A stretch of 64,000 nucleotides of DNA from Comamonas sp. JUb58 (GTDB lineage Bacteria; Pseudomonadota; Gammaproteobacteria; Burkholderiales; Burkholderiaceae_C). Location of the stretch: NCBI RefSeq assembly GCF_004364775.1, contig NZ_SOAL01000015.1:62001-126000 (forward strand), given 5' to 3'. A program made the position numbers and the translations under genes. Positions 1 through 8,772 of this stretch are shown in pieces. A model generated the notes under the pieces. It was not told the origin of the DNA, did no database searches, and saw only the letters and a list, made by a program, of their open reading frames with translations. Each line of letters starts with the position of its first letter. Position 1 is the first letter of the stretch.

Positions 1-3
1 GCA

Positions 4-453
4 ATGGAATGCACGGTAACGTGGACGGGTGCGAGCGGCGCCCGCTCGGGAATGGGCTTTGTGGCAGAAACCGGCAGCGGCCATGTGGTGGCCATGGATG
101 GCGCGCCTGACGCAGCCAACCCGGCCAACGGCGGGCAGAACCTGGCCGCCCGCCCGATGGAGCTGCTGTTGGCCGGCACCGGCGGCTGCACCGCCTATGA
201 CGTAGTGCTGATCCTCAAGCGCGGCCGCCACGATGTGAAAAACTGCACCGTGGCCCTGAAGGCGGAGCGCGCCGACACCGAACCCAAGGTGTTCACCAAG
301 ATCCATATGCAGTTCACCGTCACCGGCAAGGGCATCCCGCCAGCCGCTGTGGAACGCGCCATCGCAATGAGCCACGAGAAGTATTGCTCGGCCAGCATCA
401 TGCTGAGCAAGACGGCCGAGATCACCACGGGGTTTGACCTGGTGGAAGCCTAA
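4..453 (+). CDS. OsmC/Ohr-family peroxidase-like protein (YhfA-type)
   Basis: A 149-residue protein of the OsmC superfamily, small cytoplasmic proteins that as dimers reduce hydroperoxides with two conserved cysteines. Both are visible: Cys62 in the GGCTAYD motif and Cys128 in EKYCSAS. The N-terminal pattern (TVTWTGASG, then a VAMDGAP turn) looks more like the YhfA branch than classical Ohr or OsmC, so the true substrate is unknown. The ATG at position 4 gives a normal full-length product, but any upstream sequence is cut off by the window edge. A strong rho-independent terminator follows directly, so it is probably a single gene or the last of an operon. Confidence 0.85.
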   Translation: MECTVTWTGASGARSGMGFVAETGSGHVVAMDGAPDAANPANGGQNLAARPMELLLAGTGGCTAYDVVLILKRGRHDVKNCTVALKAERADTEPKVFTKIHMQFTVTGKGIPPAAVERAIAMSHEKYCSASIMLSKTAEITTGFDLVEA

Positions 454-480
454 AAGCGCAGCGCGCAAGCGATGTTGTAG

Positions 481-507
481 AAAAGCCGCCTTGCAGGGCG
501 GCTTTTT
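481..507 (+). terminator. Rho-independent terminator after the OsmC-like gene
   Basis: A GC-rich stem (AAAAGCCGCC pairing with GGCGGCTTTT) with a short loop and a run of five T. It lies 28 bases past the stop of the OsmC-like gene and just before the 3' end of the opposing coq7 gene, and the A run on the left lets it work in both directions. Confidence 0.85.
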
Positions 508-551
508 ATTGGGCAGCTTGGCCGGCGGTTTCTGTGGCCGGTCGGCTCTCT

Positions 552-1172
552 TTATATATGGTGCGCCGTAACAGTCATCACCTTGGAGGCGATCTTCATC
601 AGCATCCGGGCGGGCAGGGGCACGGGCAGGGCGCCGGCGTCCACCGCTGCGGCGGCATGGCGTTCCTCGTCGGCTTTCATCTGGCTGACGACGGCCCGCG
701 ATGGTGCGTCGTGCGCTGGCAACAGCTCCAGGTGGGACTGCAGGTGCAAGGACACCTGGTTTTCCGTTTCCTCGACAAAGCCGAGGCTGGCACGGTCGCT
801 GACCTTGGCTGCCACGGTGCCGATCACAAAAGCGCCGGCAAACCACAGCGGGTTGAGCAGGCTGGGGCGCTCGCCCAGGTCCTGCAGGCGCTGGTGGGTC
901 CAGACCAGGTGGTCCATCTCTTCCTGGGCGGCTTCGAGCAGGTGCTCACGCAGATGCTCATCACGCGTCACCATGGCCTGGGCGGTGTAGAGCGCCTGCG
1001 CGCAGACCTCGCCCACATGGTTGACCCGCATATAAGAGGCGGAGAGTTTTTTCTCCTCAGGACTGAGGTCCGCCTCGTCCATGCCGGCAGCGGGCGAGGG
1101 GTTGGCCGCACGCGGCGTTGCAAACAGGGTGCGCAGCGCAGTATCTGCTGCGCAAAGGAGTCGTTCTTGCAT
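552..1172 (-). CDS. coq7: 2-polyprenyl-3-methyl-6-methoxy-1,4-benzoquinone monooxygenase (Coq7)
   Basis: A 206-residue di-iron hydroxylase of the Coq7/CLK-1 family, which adds the C6 hydroxyl group to demethoxyubiquinone late in ubiquinone synthesis at the inner membrane. The four-helix di-iron ligands are visible as two repeats: [12 protein letters not shown] followed by EEMDH in the first half, and EETENQ followed by DEERH in the second. The frame stays open upstream for another 125 codons, but that part has no family similarity. I choose the ATG at 1172 ([10 protein letters not shown]) because it gives the usual family length. It is convergent with the OsmC-like gene and divergent from the porin. 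Confidence 0.9.
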   Translation of the reverse strand: MQERLLCAADTALRTLFATPRAANPSPAAGMDEADLSPEEKKLSASYMRVNHVGEVCAQALYTAQAMVTRDEHLREHLLEAAQEEMDHLVWTHQRLQDLGERPSLLNPLWFAGAFVIGTVAAKVSDRASLGFVEETENQVSLHLQSHLELLPAHDAPSRAVVSQMKADEERHAAAAVDAGALPVPLPARMLMKIASKVMTVTAHHI

Positions 1173-1495
1173 AGGTTGCCATGCTAACCAGTAGAATACA
1201 CCCCGCTGCAAACATGGCGAATCTCCTCTGAAACGGCTTGTTTTGCAGCAAATTTTTGTCGAAAAATTGGACGGCGGCTGACATTCGTTAAACGTTGCAC
1301 TCAAGCAACGATTTACAGCGAATAGGTCCTCAAGTGGGGGAATTTGTTTGCGCAACCGCCTGCGGTCTGTTGAAATAGAGAGAACTTCCACACTAGGAGG
1401 TTGGCGCGGGAGCAGGTAGAAGTTGTGCAGAACCGTGAGGCTGACATCAACCCCCCCGTACCAGCGCCGTCTGTTAAACCTTGGAGTAACTCGCA
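1173..1495. promoter_or_regulatory. coq7-porin divergent intergenic region
   Basis: These 323 bases separate coq7 from the porin and must hold both promoters. I see no convincing consensus promoter. There is a short inverted repeat CGTTGC/GCAACG at 1293-1310 and an A/T hairpin AATTTTT/AAAAATT at 1251-1267. The porin ribosome site is GGAG at about 1483-1486. No coding sequence is evident. Confidence 0.4.
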
Positions 1496-2551
1496 ATGAA
1501 AAAATCTCTTGTTGCCTTGGCAGTGCTGGCCGCTTCCGGCGCCGCAATGGCTCAATCTTCCGTGACCCTGTTCGGTATCGTTGATGCTGGCGTGACCTAC
1601 GCTAAGACCAGCGGTGGCGAAAGCAACTACGGTCTGACCAACTCCGGTAACGCCACCAGCCGTCTGGGCTTCCGCGGCGTGGAAGATCTGGGTGGCGGTC
1701 TGAAGGCTGGTTTCTGGCTGGAAGGCGCAATCCAGAACGACAGCGGTACCGCTTCCGGCGGCGGCGCTGCAGGTCCTGGCTTCGAGTTCAAGCGTCGTTC
1801 CACCGTGTCCCTGATGGGCAACTTCGGTGAAGTGCGTCTGGGTCGTGAACTGACCAGCGCTTACAACGTGGTTTCCGGCTACGACGTGTTCGGCCAAGTT
1901 GGTATCGGCCAAAACTTCAGCTTCGGCAACGGCACCTACGGCTTCGGCGACCCAGTTCGCGTGGGCAACATGGTTTCGTACTACACGCCTAACATGTCCG
2001 GCTTCACCGCTGGCGTGAACTACGGCTTCGGCGAAACCGCTGGTGACAGCTCCGCTAAGCGTTATGTTGGCGTGACCGCTGCTTACAACAACGGCCCTCT
2101 GAGCGCCGGCATTGGTTTCGACCAACAAAACGATCCTACCGCCAGCTTCGAAAAGGCACAAAGCCTGGGTCTGGGCGCTGCTTACAACTTCGGCGCTTTC
2201 AAGCTGTCGGGTCTGATCCGTCAAGTGCAAAGCACCCCAGTTGGTGGTGGCAGCAAGGCTAAGTTCCAGTCCGCTGGTCTGGGCGCAACGGCTGCTGTCG
2301 GCGCTGCTGGCGAAGCCCGTCTGGCTTACAACTACTACGACAACAAGGAAATCGAAGGCAAGGCTCACCAGCTGTCGCTGGGCTATGTCCACAACCTGTC
2401 GAAGCGCACCGCTCTGTACGGCACCTACGCTTTCCTGAAGAACCAGAAGAGCGAAACCATGAGCCTGTCGGCTAACGGCCTGGGCATCGACCCAGCTGGC
2501 GCTGGCAAGAACCAAAACGCTATCACCGTTGGTGTGCGTCACGCTTTCTAA
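1496..2551 (+). CDS. Outer-membrane porin, gram-negative porin family (Omp32-like)
   Basis: A 351-residue trimeric beta-barrel porin of the betaproteobacterial Omp32/OmpC type, a general and often anion-selective diffusion channel. It starts with a clear Sec signal peptide ([19 protein letters not shown], cleavage after AMA), then [13 protein letters not shown], the typical first strand of this family. It has alternating strand patterns throughout and ends in the aromatic C-terminal signal VRHAF recognised by the BAM complex. The loop near residues 110-130 ([11 protein letters not shown]) fits the constriction loop. GGAG lies about 10 bases before the ATG. Codon use is noticeably biased (CTG, GGC, AAG, AAC) as in highly expressed genes. 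A strong terminator follows. Confidence 0.92.
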   Translation: MKKSLVALAVLAASGAAMAQSSVTLFGIVDAGVTYAKTSGGESNYGLTNSGNATSRLGFRGVEDLGGGLKAGFWLEGAIQNDSGTASGGGAAGPGFEFKRRSTVSLMGNFGEVRLGRELTSAYNVVSGYDVFGQVGIGQNFSFGNGTYGFGDPVRVGNMVSYYTPNMSGFTAGVNYGFGETAGDSSAKRYVGVTAAYNNGPLSAGIGFDQQNDPTASFEKAQSLGLGAAYNFGAFKLSGLIRQVQSTPVGGGSKAKFQSAGLGATAAVGAAGEARLAYNYYDNKEIEGKAHQLSLGYVHNLSKRTALYGTYAFLKNQKSETMSLSANGLGIDPAGAGKNQNAITVGVRHAF

Positions 2552-2590
2552 TGAATGGCTAGGGTGACCTAGCTACTCAAACTGAAAAGC

Positions 2591-2620
2591 AAAAAGCCCG
2601 TCGAAAGACGGGCTTTTTTT
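2591..2620 (+). terminator. Rho-independent terminator after the porin
   Basis: A perfect stem AAAAAGCCCGTC / GACGGGCTTTTT around a GAAA tetraloop, ending in seven T, 40 bases after the porin stop. Confidence 0.92.
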
Positions 2621-3093
2621 ATGCCTGTTCGCTGTGCGTTGCTCTGGGGGCTGGAGGTGCTACAGACACTGTTGCGGTAGCATCAAAGCTGGCTCGCGCA
2701 TTGGAATGCCTGATGCCTGCTGCGGAGGCCAAGCCATAGATCGGCTTCAAACCCCGCCGCCTGCTGTTCCTTTCTGCCAACGCCAAGGGCTGCCGCTGCG
2801 CGCCTTGTTGCAGCCTTCCTACAAGCAGCACGCTGTATCGCTGTTGATAGACCTCAAGATGCAGCTGTTCTGCTTTCTTGCGGATAGAGCGAGCGGAGGC
2901 CGTCGCGGCCCTGTGATGCAGCCCTTTCCCTATTTGGCAGAAGAAGCCGTGTTTTGCCCGACAAAACACCTGCTTTTGCCCGTCACCTAACAGAAATAAA
3001 CGGGACTCGGGAATATCCCCGCCTTGGGGGAAGCACCATGCGGAAGATCGATTCCTTGCGGCATAGTGAAGCACTACTATTCTGCGAGGACTT
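2621..3093. promoter_or_regulatory. Long leader/intergenic region before the peptide transporter operon
   Basis: No credible gene is visible in these 473 bases; the open frames here lack family similarity and good start sites. The region should hold the promoter of the peptide transporter operon. A small palindrome TAGTG-AAG-CACTA at 3064-3076 lies 17 bases before the first start codon and could be an operator, and AGGAC just upstream of 3094 is the likely ribosome site. Confidence 0.35.
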
Positions 3094-4674
3094 ATGAAAC
3101 AGCCTTCTCTTGCTCTGGTTGCGATAGCGGTAGCCACCGTTTTGTCAGCTGGCGTGGCCCAGGCCAAGCCCTTCAAGTGGGCCAGCCAGGCCGATGTCGC
3201 CAGCTGGGATATCCACGCGCAAAACAATGGCCTGCACAACGCCATTCATCCCTACGTCTACGAGACCCTGGTTACCTACAACAGCACGACCTTCGCGGTC
3301 GAACCGCTGCTGGCCACCTCTTGGAAAGAGGTGACTCCCAAGCAGATGCGCTTTGCATTGCGCCAGGGCGTGAAGTTCCAGGACGGATCGAGCTTTACCG
3401 CCGATGACGCCGTGTTCTCGCTCACGCGCGCGATGGCCAAGACCTCGAACTACGGCCCCTTTGTGCAGGGCATCGAGAAGGTCGTCAAGGTGGACGATGG
3501 CACCATCGACATCTTCATGGTCGACCCCAACCCGGTGCTGCTGCGCCAGATGACCGAGCTGCGCATGATGAGCAAGGCCTGGTCGGAGAAGAACAAGTCC
3601 ACCGAGCCGATGGACATCAAGAAGTCCGACGAGAACTTTGCCCACCGCAATGCGATGGGTACCGGCCCCTTCATCCTCGAGTCCTGGCAGCCCGATGTGC
3701 GCATGGTGCTCAAGAAGAACCCCAACTGGTGGGGCCAGATGCCGGGCAACGTGACCTCGATCACCTATACCCCGATCAAGTCGGCGCCGACCCGCATGGC
3801 CGCGCTGCTGTCGGGCGAGGTGGACATGCTGCTGGACCCGACGCCTCAGGATCTGAACCGCCTGCGCGCCAGCCCGGATCTGAAGATCCTGGAAGGCCTG
3901 GAAAACCGCACGATCTTCTTCGGCATGGACCAGTTCCGCGACGAACTGCCGGGCTCCAACGTCAAGGGCAAGAACCCGCTCAAGGACCAGAAGGTGCGCC
4001 AAGCGCTCTACCAGTCCATCGACATCCAGGCCATCACCAAGACCATTCTGCGTGGCCTGGGCAAACCCACCGGCACCCTGGTGGCGCCGCAGGTCAATGG
4101 CTGGACTGAGGCAGTGGGCCAGCGCCTGCCCTACAACCAGGATGCGGCCAAGAAGCTGCTGGTCGAAGCCGGTTACCCCGACGGTTTTGAAGTCGACTTT
4201 GCCTGCCCCAACAACCGCTACATCAGCGACGAGGCCATCTGCCAGGCGGTGACGGCGATGTGGGCCAAGGTGGGGGTCAAGGCCAAGCTGCGCACCCTGC
4301 CGATGGTCACCTATTTCCCGATGATCCAGCGCAACGAAGCCAGCATCTACATGCTGGGCTGGGGCGTACCGACCTTCGATTCGCTCTACAGCCTGCAGTC
4401 GCTAGTACGCACCGTCGGCAAGGGCGGGGACGGAAATTACAATGTCGGCCGCTACAGCAATGAGCGCATGGACTACCTGGTGGACCGCGTCAAAACGGAA
4501 ACCGACCAACCCGTGCGTACCCGCATGCTGACCGAGGGGCTGCAGCTGTCCAACGACACGGTCTCCCACCTGCCGCTGTATGACCAGGTGATCCCCTGGG
4601 CGATGAAGAAAAACATCGACCTGGTGCACCGCGCAGACAACCGGGTGGACATCAAACTGGTGACGGTCCGCTGA
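3094..4674 (+). CDS. Peptide ABC transporter substrate-binding protein 1 (family 5)
   Basis: A 526-residue periplasmic binding protein of the DppA/OppA class (SBP_bac_5), which captures di- or oligopeptides for the ABC importer encoded downstream. A Sec signal peptide is present (MKQPSLALVAIAVATVLSAG, cleavage near AQA). Family landmarks include the LRQGVKFQDGSSFTADDAVFS block, the MGTGPFILESW block and DQKVRQALYQSID. It is a paralogue of the second binding protein at 7151; the block around DELPGSNVKGKNP is nearly the same in both. It is the first gene of the operon, followed by a GC hairpin and a 225-base gap before the permease, which suggests it is made in excess. The ligand cannot be told from sequence. 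Confidence 0.9.
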   Translation: MKQPSLALVAIAVATVLSAGVAQAKPFKWASQADVASWDIHAQNNGLHNAIHPYVYETLVTYNSTTFAVEPLLATSWKEVTPKQMRFALRQGVKFQDGSSFTADDAVFSLTRAMAKTSNYGPFVQGIEKVVKVDDGTIDIFMVDPNPVLLRQMTELRMMSKAWSEKNKSTEPMDIKKSDENFAHRNAMGTGPFILESWQPDVRMVLKKNPNWWGQMPGNVTSITYTPIKSAPTRMAALLSGEVDMLLDPTPQDLNRLRASPDLKILEGLENRTIFFGMDQFRDELPGSNVKGKNPLKDQKVRQALYQSIDIQAITKTILRGLGKPTGTLVAPQVNGWTEAVGQRLPYNQDAAKKLLVEAGYPDGFEVDFACPNNRYISDEAICQAVTAMWAKVGVKAKLRTLPMVTYFPMIQRNEASIYMLGWGVPTFDSLYSLQSLVRTVGKGGDGNYNVGRYSNERMDYLVDRVKTETDQPVRTRMLTEGLQLSNDTVSHLPLYDQVIPWAMKKNIDLVHRADNRVDIKLVTVR

Positions 4675-4694
4675 TCGGCGCTGAGCGGTTTGCA

Positions 4695-4722
4695 GGCCTG
4701 CTGCCCGGTGCGGCAGCAGGCC
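4695..4722 (+). promoter_or_regulatory. Intercistronic stem-loop after binding protein 1
   Basis: A perfect 11-bp inverted repeat GGCCTGCTGCC / GGCAGCAGGCC with a 6-base loop, 20 bases past the stop. No T run follows, so it is more likely an mRNA-stabilising or partial-termination element, as often found after binding-protein genes, than a full terminator. Confidence 0.6.
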
Positions 4723-4899
4723 ATTTCATAAAAAGCGAAAGAAGAATAGGCAGACAACACGGGTGCTGGGGATGCACTGCAGAACCCTCGCCGTTGGGAT
4801 GGATGTGGATCGTTTAATACCGCGTTCAGACCAGGGCAGGGCGTTTTGCAGAGGGTTTCTTGGGCACCTTCCCTCTGTTTGTCACGATGAGAGTCAGCC

Positions 4900-5880
4900 A
4901 TGTTTGCATTCATATTGCGCCGATTGATACAGGCGGTGATCGTGATGATCGCCGTGGCGTTCATTTCCTTCATGTTGTTCCAGTATGTGGGTGACCCGGT
5001 CACCTTCCTGCTGGGCCAGGATGCCACCCCACAGCAGATTGCCGAGTTGCGCAGTGCGCTGGGGCTGGACAAACCCTTCTTTGTGCAGTTCTGGCACTTT
5101 CTGGTGAATGCCGCCCAGGGCGAATTCGGCATCAGCCTGCGGCAGGGCGCCAAGGTCTCGTCCTTGATTGCCGAGCGCTTCCCGGCGACCTTCGAGCTGG
5201 CCATGGTGGCCGCCTTGCTGGCCCTGGTCATCGGCGTGCCGATGGGCGTGTATGCAGCGCTGCGGCGCGGCAGCTTCATGAGCCAGGTGTTCATGACCCT
5301 GTCGCTGCTGGGCGTGTCCTTGCCGACCTTCCTGATCGGTATCTTGCTGATCCTGATCTTCTCGGTGCATCTGGGCTGGTTCCCGAGCTTTGGCCGTGGC
5401 ACGACGATGCAGCTGGGCTTTTGGAGCACTGGCCTGCTGAGCGCCAAGGGCTGGCACCACATCATCCTGCCGGCCATCACCTTGGCGGTCTTCCAGCTCA
5501 CCTTGATCATGCGTCTGGTGCGCGCCGAGATGCTGGAAGTGCTGCGCACTGACTACATCAAGTTTGCCAAGGCCCGGGGCCTGAGCAACCGCACCATCTA
5601 CTTTGGCCATGCCTTGAAGAACACGCTGGTGCCGGTGATGACCATCACCGGTCTGCAGCTGGGCGGCCTGATTGCCTTCGCCATCATCACCGAGACCGTG
5701 TTCCAGTGGCCGGGCATGGGCCTGCTGTTCATCCAGGCGGTGACCTTTGCCGATATTCCCGTCATGGCCGCCTACCTGTGCCTGATTGCGCTGATTTTTG
5801 TGGTGATCAACCTCGTGGTCGATCTGTTGTATTTTGCTGTTGACCCGCGCCTGCGCGTCGAAAAATCGGGAGGGCACTGA
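4900..5880 (+). CDS. Peptide ABC transporter permease (DppB/OppB type)
   Basis: A 326-residue inner-membrane permease of the DppB family with about six membrane segments; the first begins at residue 7 (LIQAVIVMIAVAFISFMLF). The binding-protein-dependent transport signature that contacts the ATPase is visible as DYIKFAKARGLSNRTIYFGHALKNTLVP. The N-terminal half has the family pattern GDPVTFLLGQDATPQQIAELRSALGLDKP in two short blocks. It is expected to pair with the DppC-type permease at 8773 although two genes separate them. The downstream amidohydrolase starts 1 base after its stop, so the two are almost certainly cotranscribed and translationally linked. Confidence 0.92.
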   Translation: MFAFILRRLIQAVIVMIAVAFISFMLFQYVGDPVTFLLGQDATPQQIAELRSALGLDKPFFVQFWHFLVNAAQGEFGISLRQGAKVSSLIAERFPATFELAMVAALLALVIGVPMGVYAALRRGSFMSQVFMTLSLLGVSLPTFLIGILLILIFSVHLGWFPSFGRGTTMQLGFWSTGLLSAKGWHHIILPAITLAVFQLTLIMRLVRAEMLEVLRTDYIKFAKARGLSNRTIYFGHALKNTLVPVMTITGLQLGGLIAFAIITETVFQWPGMGLLFIQAVTFADIPVMAAYLCLIALIFVVINLVVDLLYFAVDPRLRVEKSGGH

Positions 5881-5881
5881 G

Positions 5882-7099
5882 ATGCCACGTCTGCCTTATA
5901 ACGCGAGCTCGCGCGCCTTTTCTCACCTGGCCCAGATCCATCCGGAGCTGACGGCCTTCCGCCGTGACCTGCATGCCAATCCGGAGCTGGGTTTCGAAGA
6001 AAAATACACCGCTGCCCGCGTCAGCGAGGCCTTGCGGCTCTGCGGCGTGGACGAGATCCACCAGGGCATCGGCAAGACCGGCGTGGTCGGCGTGATCCGG
6101 GGCCAGAAGCACGGCAGCGGCCGCATGGTCGGCCTGCGCGCCGACATGGATGCGCTGCCGATCACCGAGCAGGGCAATTGCAGCTGGCGTTCGGGCAAGC
6201 AGGGGTTGATGCACGCCTGCGGCCATGATGGCCACACCGCCATGCTGGTGGGCGCGGCCCGCTACCTGGCCGAGACCCGCAATTTTGACGGCACCGCCGT
6301 GCTGATCTTCCAACCCGGCGAAGAGGGCTATGCCGGTGCGCGCGAGATGATCCAGGACGGCCTGTTCGATCGCTTCCCGGTCGATTCGGTCTATGCGATG
6401 CACAACTGGCCTGCGATGCGCCAGGGGATGATCGGCATCAACCCCGGCGCCATGATGGCGGCGGCTGACCGCATCCAGATCAATATCACCGGCAAGGGCG
6501 GCCATGGTGCCCATCCCTACCAGACCAATGATGTGGTGCTGGCATCGGCCCATCTGATCACCGCCATCCAGTCCATCGTCTCGCGCAATGTGCGCGCGAT
6601 CGATGCAGCCGTCATCAGCATCTGCGCGGTGCAATCCGGTGACCTGGCCGCCTTCAGCGTGACGCCTGGCTCATCCACCCTGGTGGGCACGGTGCGCACC
6701 TTCAACCCCGATGTGCAGAACATGATCGAGCGCCGCCTGGGCGAGCTGTGCCAGGCGCTGGGCCTGGCCTTTGGTGTGAATGCGCAGCTGCAGTACGAGC
6801 GCTCCTACCCGGCGACGATCAACACCTCGGATGAAGCGCTGTTTGCCGGCGATGTGGCGGCCGATCTGGTCGGTGAGCCACTGGTGGTGCGCAACATGGA
6901 TCCGAGCATGGGTGCGGAGGACTTCTCCTTCATGCTGCAGCAAAAGCCCGGCGCCTATCTGCGCCTGGGCCAGGCTGTGGGTGACGACATCATTCCGCTG
7001 CACAACAACCGCTACGACTTCAATGACGATGTGCTGCCGCTGGGTGCGGCGCTGCATGCCGGCATCGTCGAGCGTGGCATGCCACTTGCATTGGGCTAA
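5882..7099 (+). CDS. M20 family amidohydrolase (hippurate/IAA-amino acid hydrolase type)
   Basis: A 405-residue metallo-amidohydrolase of peptidase family M20D, which cleaves N-acyl amino acids, aminobenzoyl conjugates or small peptides. Typical motifs are visible: RRDLHANPELGFEE near the N terminus, GLRADMDALPI, the metal-binding MHACGHDGHTAML, QPGEEGYAGAREM, and the late MGAEDFSFML. There is no signal peptide, so it acts in the cytoplasm. I choose the ATG at 5882, preceded by GGGAGGG, over an ATG 16 codons upstream that lies inside the permease gene. Its place between the two permease and binding-protein sets of a peptide importer suggests it hydrolyses the imported compound. The exact substrate is open. 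Confidence 0.9.
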   Translation: MPRLPYNASSRAFSHLAQIHPELTAFRRDLHANPELGFEEKYTAARVSEALRLCGVDEIHQGIGKTGVVGVIRGQKHGSGRMVGLRADMDALPITEQGNCSWRSGKQGLMHACGHDGHTAMLVGAARYLAETRNFDGTAVLIFQPGEEGYAGAREMIQDGLFDRFPVDSVYAMHNWPAMRQGMIGINPGAMMAAADRIQINITGKGGHGAHPYQTNDVVLASAHLITAIQSIVSRNVRAIDAAVISICAVQSGDLAAFSVTPGSSTLVGTVRTFNPDVQNMIERRLGELCQALGLAFGVNAQLQYERSYPATINTSDEALFAGDVAADLVGEPLVVRNMDPSMGAEDFSFMLQQKPGAYLRLGQAVGDDIIPLHNNRYDFNDDVLPLGAALHAGIVERGMPLALG

Positions 7100-7150
7100 A
7101 GCCTCAGCACCCGGCCCCGGTTGGGCCGGACTTCAGAAAAGGGGAAAACG

Positions 7151-8725
7151 ATGAAACACACGATGAGCAAGACCTTGTTGGTATCGATGTTGGCTGCCGC
7201 CTATGTTTCCGCCGGCGCGCAGACCGTGCGCATCGGTTCCCAGGGCGATGCCCTGTCCATGGACCCGCATTCCTTCAATGAGACGGTGCAGTTGAGCGTG
7301 ACCGGCAACGTCTACGAGCCCCTGGCCGGCCGCAACAAGGATCTGAGCCTGCGCCCGGTGCTGGCCACCAAGTGGGAGCAGATCTCGCCCAACGTCTGGC
7401 GCTTCACCCTGCGCAAGGGCGTGCAGTTCCATGATGGCACGCCGTTCACGGCTGATGATGTGGTGTTCTCGATGATGCGCACGCAGCTGGAAGGTTCGGA
7501 CATGAAGTCCTACACCAACCCCATCAAGGAAACGCGCAAGGTCGACGACTACACGGTCGACATCGAGACCCAGGACCCGGCCCCGATCCTGCCGAGCATG
7601 ATCTCGCAGGTCTACATCATGAGCAAGGCCTGGTCCGAAGCCAACAATGCTGTCAACCCGGTGGACCGTCGCAAGGGCATCGAGAACACGGCCTCGTTCA
7701 AGGCCAATGGCACCGGCCCCTACCGCGTGCGCGAGCGCCAGCCCAATGTGCGCACCGTCTTCAACCGCAGCGCCAACTACTGGGACAAGATCGACGGCAA
7801 TGTGCAGGAAGTCGTCTACACGCCGGTGGCCAACGATGCCACGCGGGTGGCCGCGTTGCTGTCGGGCCAGGTCGATGTGATCGACCCGGTGCCGGTGCAG
7901 GATCTGGACCGCGTGGCCAACACCGGCAGCACCCGCGTGGTGTCCGGACCGGAGCTGCGCGCCATCTTCATGGGCATGGACCAGAAGCGCGATGAGCTGC
8001 TGAACTCCAGCGTCAAGGGTAAGAACCCGTTCAAGGACAAGCGCGTGCGCCAAGCCTTTTACCAGGCCATCGATATCGAAGGCCTGCACAAGCAGGTGAT
8101 GCGCGGCGCATCGGGCAACCTGGCCACCTTGATCGGCAAGGGCGTCAATGGCTATCCCGAGGACATCAAGCGCCTGCCTTACGACCCGGCCGCTGCCAAG
8201 AAGCTGCTGACCGAGGCGGGCTACCCCGATGGCTTCTCGCTGACCTTGAACTGCTCGAACGACCGCTACATCAATGACAGCCGCATCTGCCAGGCGGTGT
8301 CGGCCAACCTGGCCAAGATCGGCGTCAAGGTGCAGCTCAATGCCGAGACCAAGGGCACGTATTTCCCGCGCATCATGCGCAACGAAACCGCCTTCTACAT
8401 CCTCGGCTGGACGCCCTCCACCTACGACGCCCACAACCCGCTGCTGGCCTTGATGAACTGCAATGACGGCAAGGGTGCCGGCGCCTTCAACTACGGCAAC
8501 TACTGCAATCCCAAGGTCGATGCCTTGACCCACCAGGTGCAGTCCGAGACCGACACGACCAAGCGCAACCAGGCGATCCACGAAGCGCTGCAAACCGTGG
8601 CCGACGATGTGGGCTACCTGCCGCTGCACCAGCAGTTCATGAACTGGGGTGTCAGCAAGAACGTGGAGCTGGTGCAGATGGCCGATGGCTTCATGCCCTT
8701 CAAGTGGATGACGGTGAAGAAGTAA
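7151..8725 (+). CDS. Peptide ABC transporter substrate-binding protein 2 (family 5)
   Basis: A 524-residue DppA/OppA-class periplasmic binding protein, paralogous to the one at 3094 and clearly collinear over the whole length. Signal peptide: MKHTMSKTLLVSMLAAAYVS with a likely AGAQ cleavage site. Family blocks include LRKGVQFHDGTPFTADDVVFS, NGTGPYRVRERQP and DKRVRQAFYQAID. I start it at the ATG at 7151, preceded by AAAAGGGGA; an earlier in-frame ATG at 7121 would add 10 residues before the signal peptide and looks wrong. Two binding proteins in one importer operon suggest that one membrane complex takes more than one ligand. Confidence 0.9.
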   Translation: MKHTMSKTLLVSMLAAAYVSAGAQTVRIGSQGDALSMDPHSFNETVQLSVTGNVYEPLAGRNKDLSLRPVLATKWEQISPNVWRFTLRKGVQFHDGTPFTADDVVFSMMRTQLEGSDMKSYTNPIKETRKVDDYTVDIETQDPAPILPSMISQVYIMSKAWSEANNAVNPVDRRKGIENTASFKANGTGPYRVRERQPNVRTVFNRSANYWDKIDGNVQEVVYTPVANDATRVAALLSGQVDVIDPVPVQDLDRVANTGSTRVVSGPELRAIFMGMDQKRDELLNSSVKGKNPFKDKRVRQAFYQAIDIEGLHKQVMRGASGNLATLIGKGVNGYPEDIKRLPYDPAAAKKLLTEAGYPDGFSLTLNCSNDRYINDSRICQAVSANLAKIGVKVQLNAETKGTYFPRIMRNETAFYILGWTPSTYDAHNPLLALMNCNDGKGAGAFNYGNYCNPKVDALTHQVQSETDTTKRNQAIHEALQTVADDVGYLPLHQQFMNWGVSKNVELVQMADGFMPFKWMTVKK

Positions 8726-8733
8726 ACGCCCCG

Positions 8734-8754
8734 GGCCGCTGCCTTGCAGCGGCC
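8734..8754 (+). promoter_or_regulatory. Intercistronic stem-loop after binding protein 2
   Basis: A perfect 9-bp stem GGCCGCTGC / GCAGCGGCC with a 3-base loop, 8 bases after the stop and without a T run. It mirrors the hairpin after the first binding-protein gene and probably protects the upstream message or lowers read-through. Confidence 0.55.
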
Positions 8755-8772
8755 AGCGATTAGAGAGAGAAG

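Noticed and set aside
1251..1267. A/T hairpin AATTTTT-GTCG-AAAAATT between coq7 and the porin as a regulatory element
   Set aside because: The stem is short and weak, and nothing links it to a known regulator or start site.
1313..2542. Minus-strand 409-codon frame antisense to the porin
   Set aside because: It is low-complexity and a product of porin codon bias; the plus strand has a signal peptide and the porin C-terminal signature.
3064..3076. Palindrome TAGTG-AAG-CACTA before the peptide operon as a defined operator
   Set aside because: It is short and matches no regulator I recognise; mentioned only in the intergenic entry.
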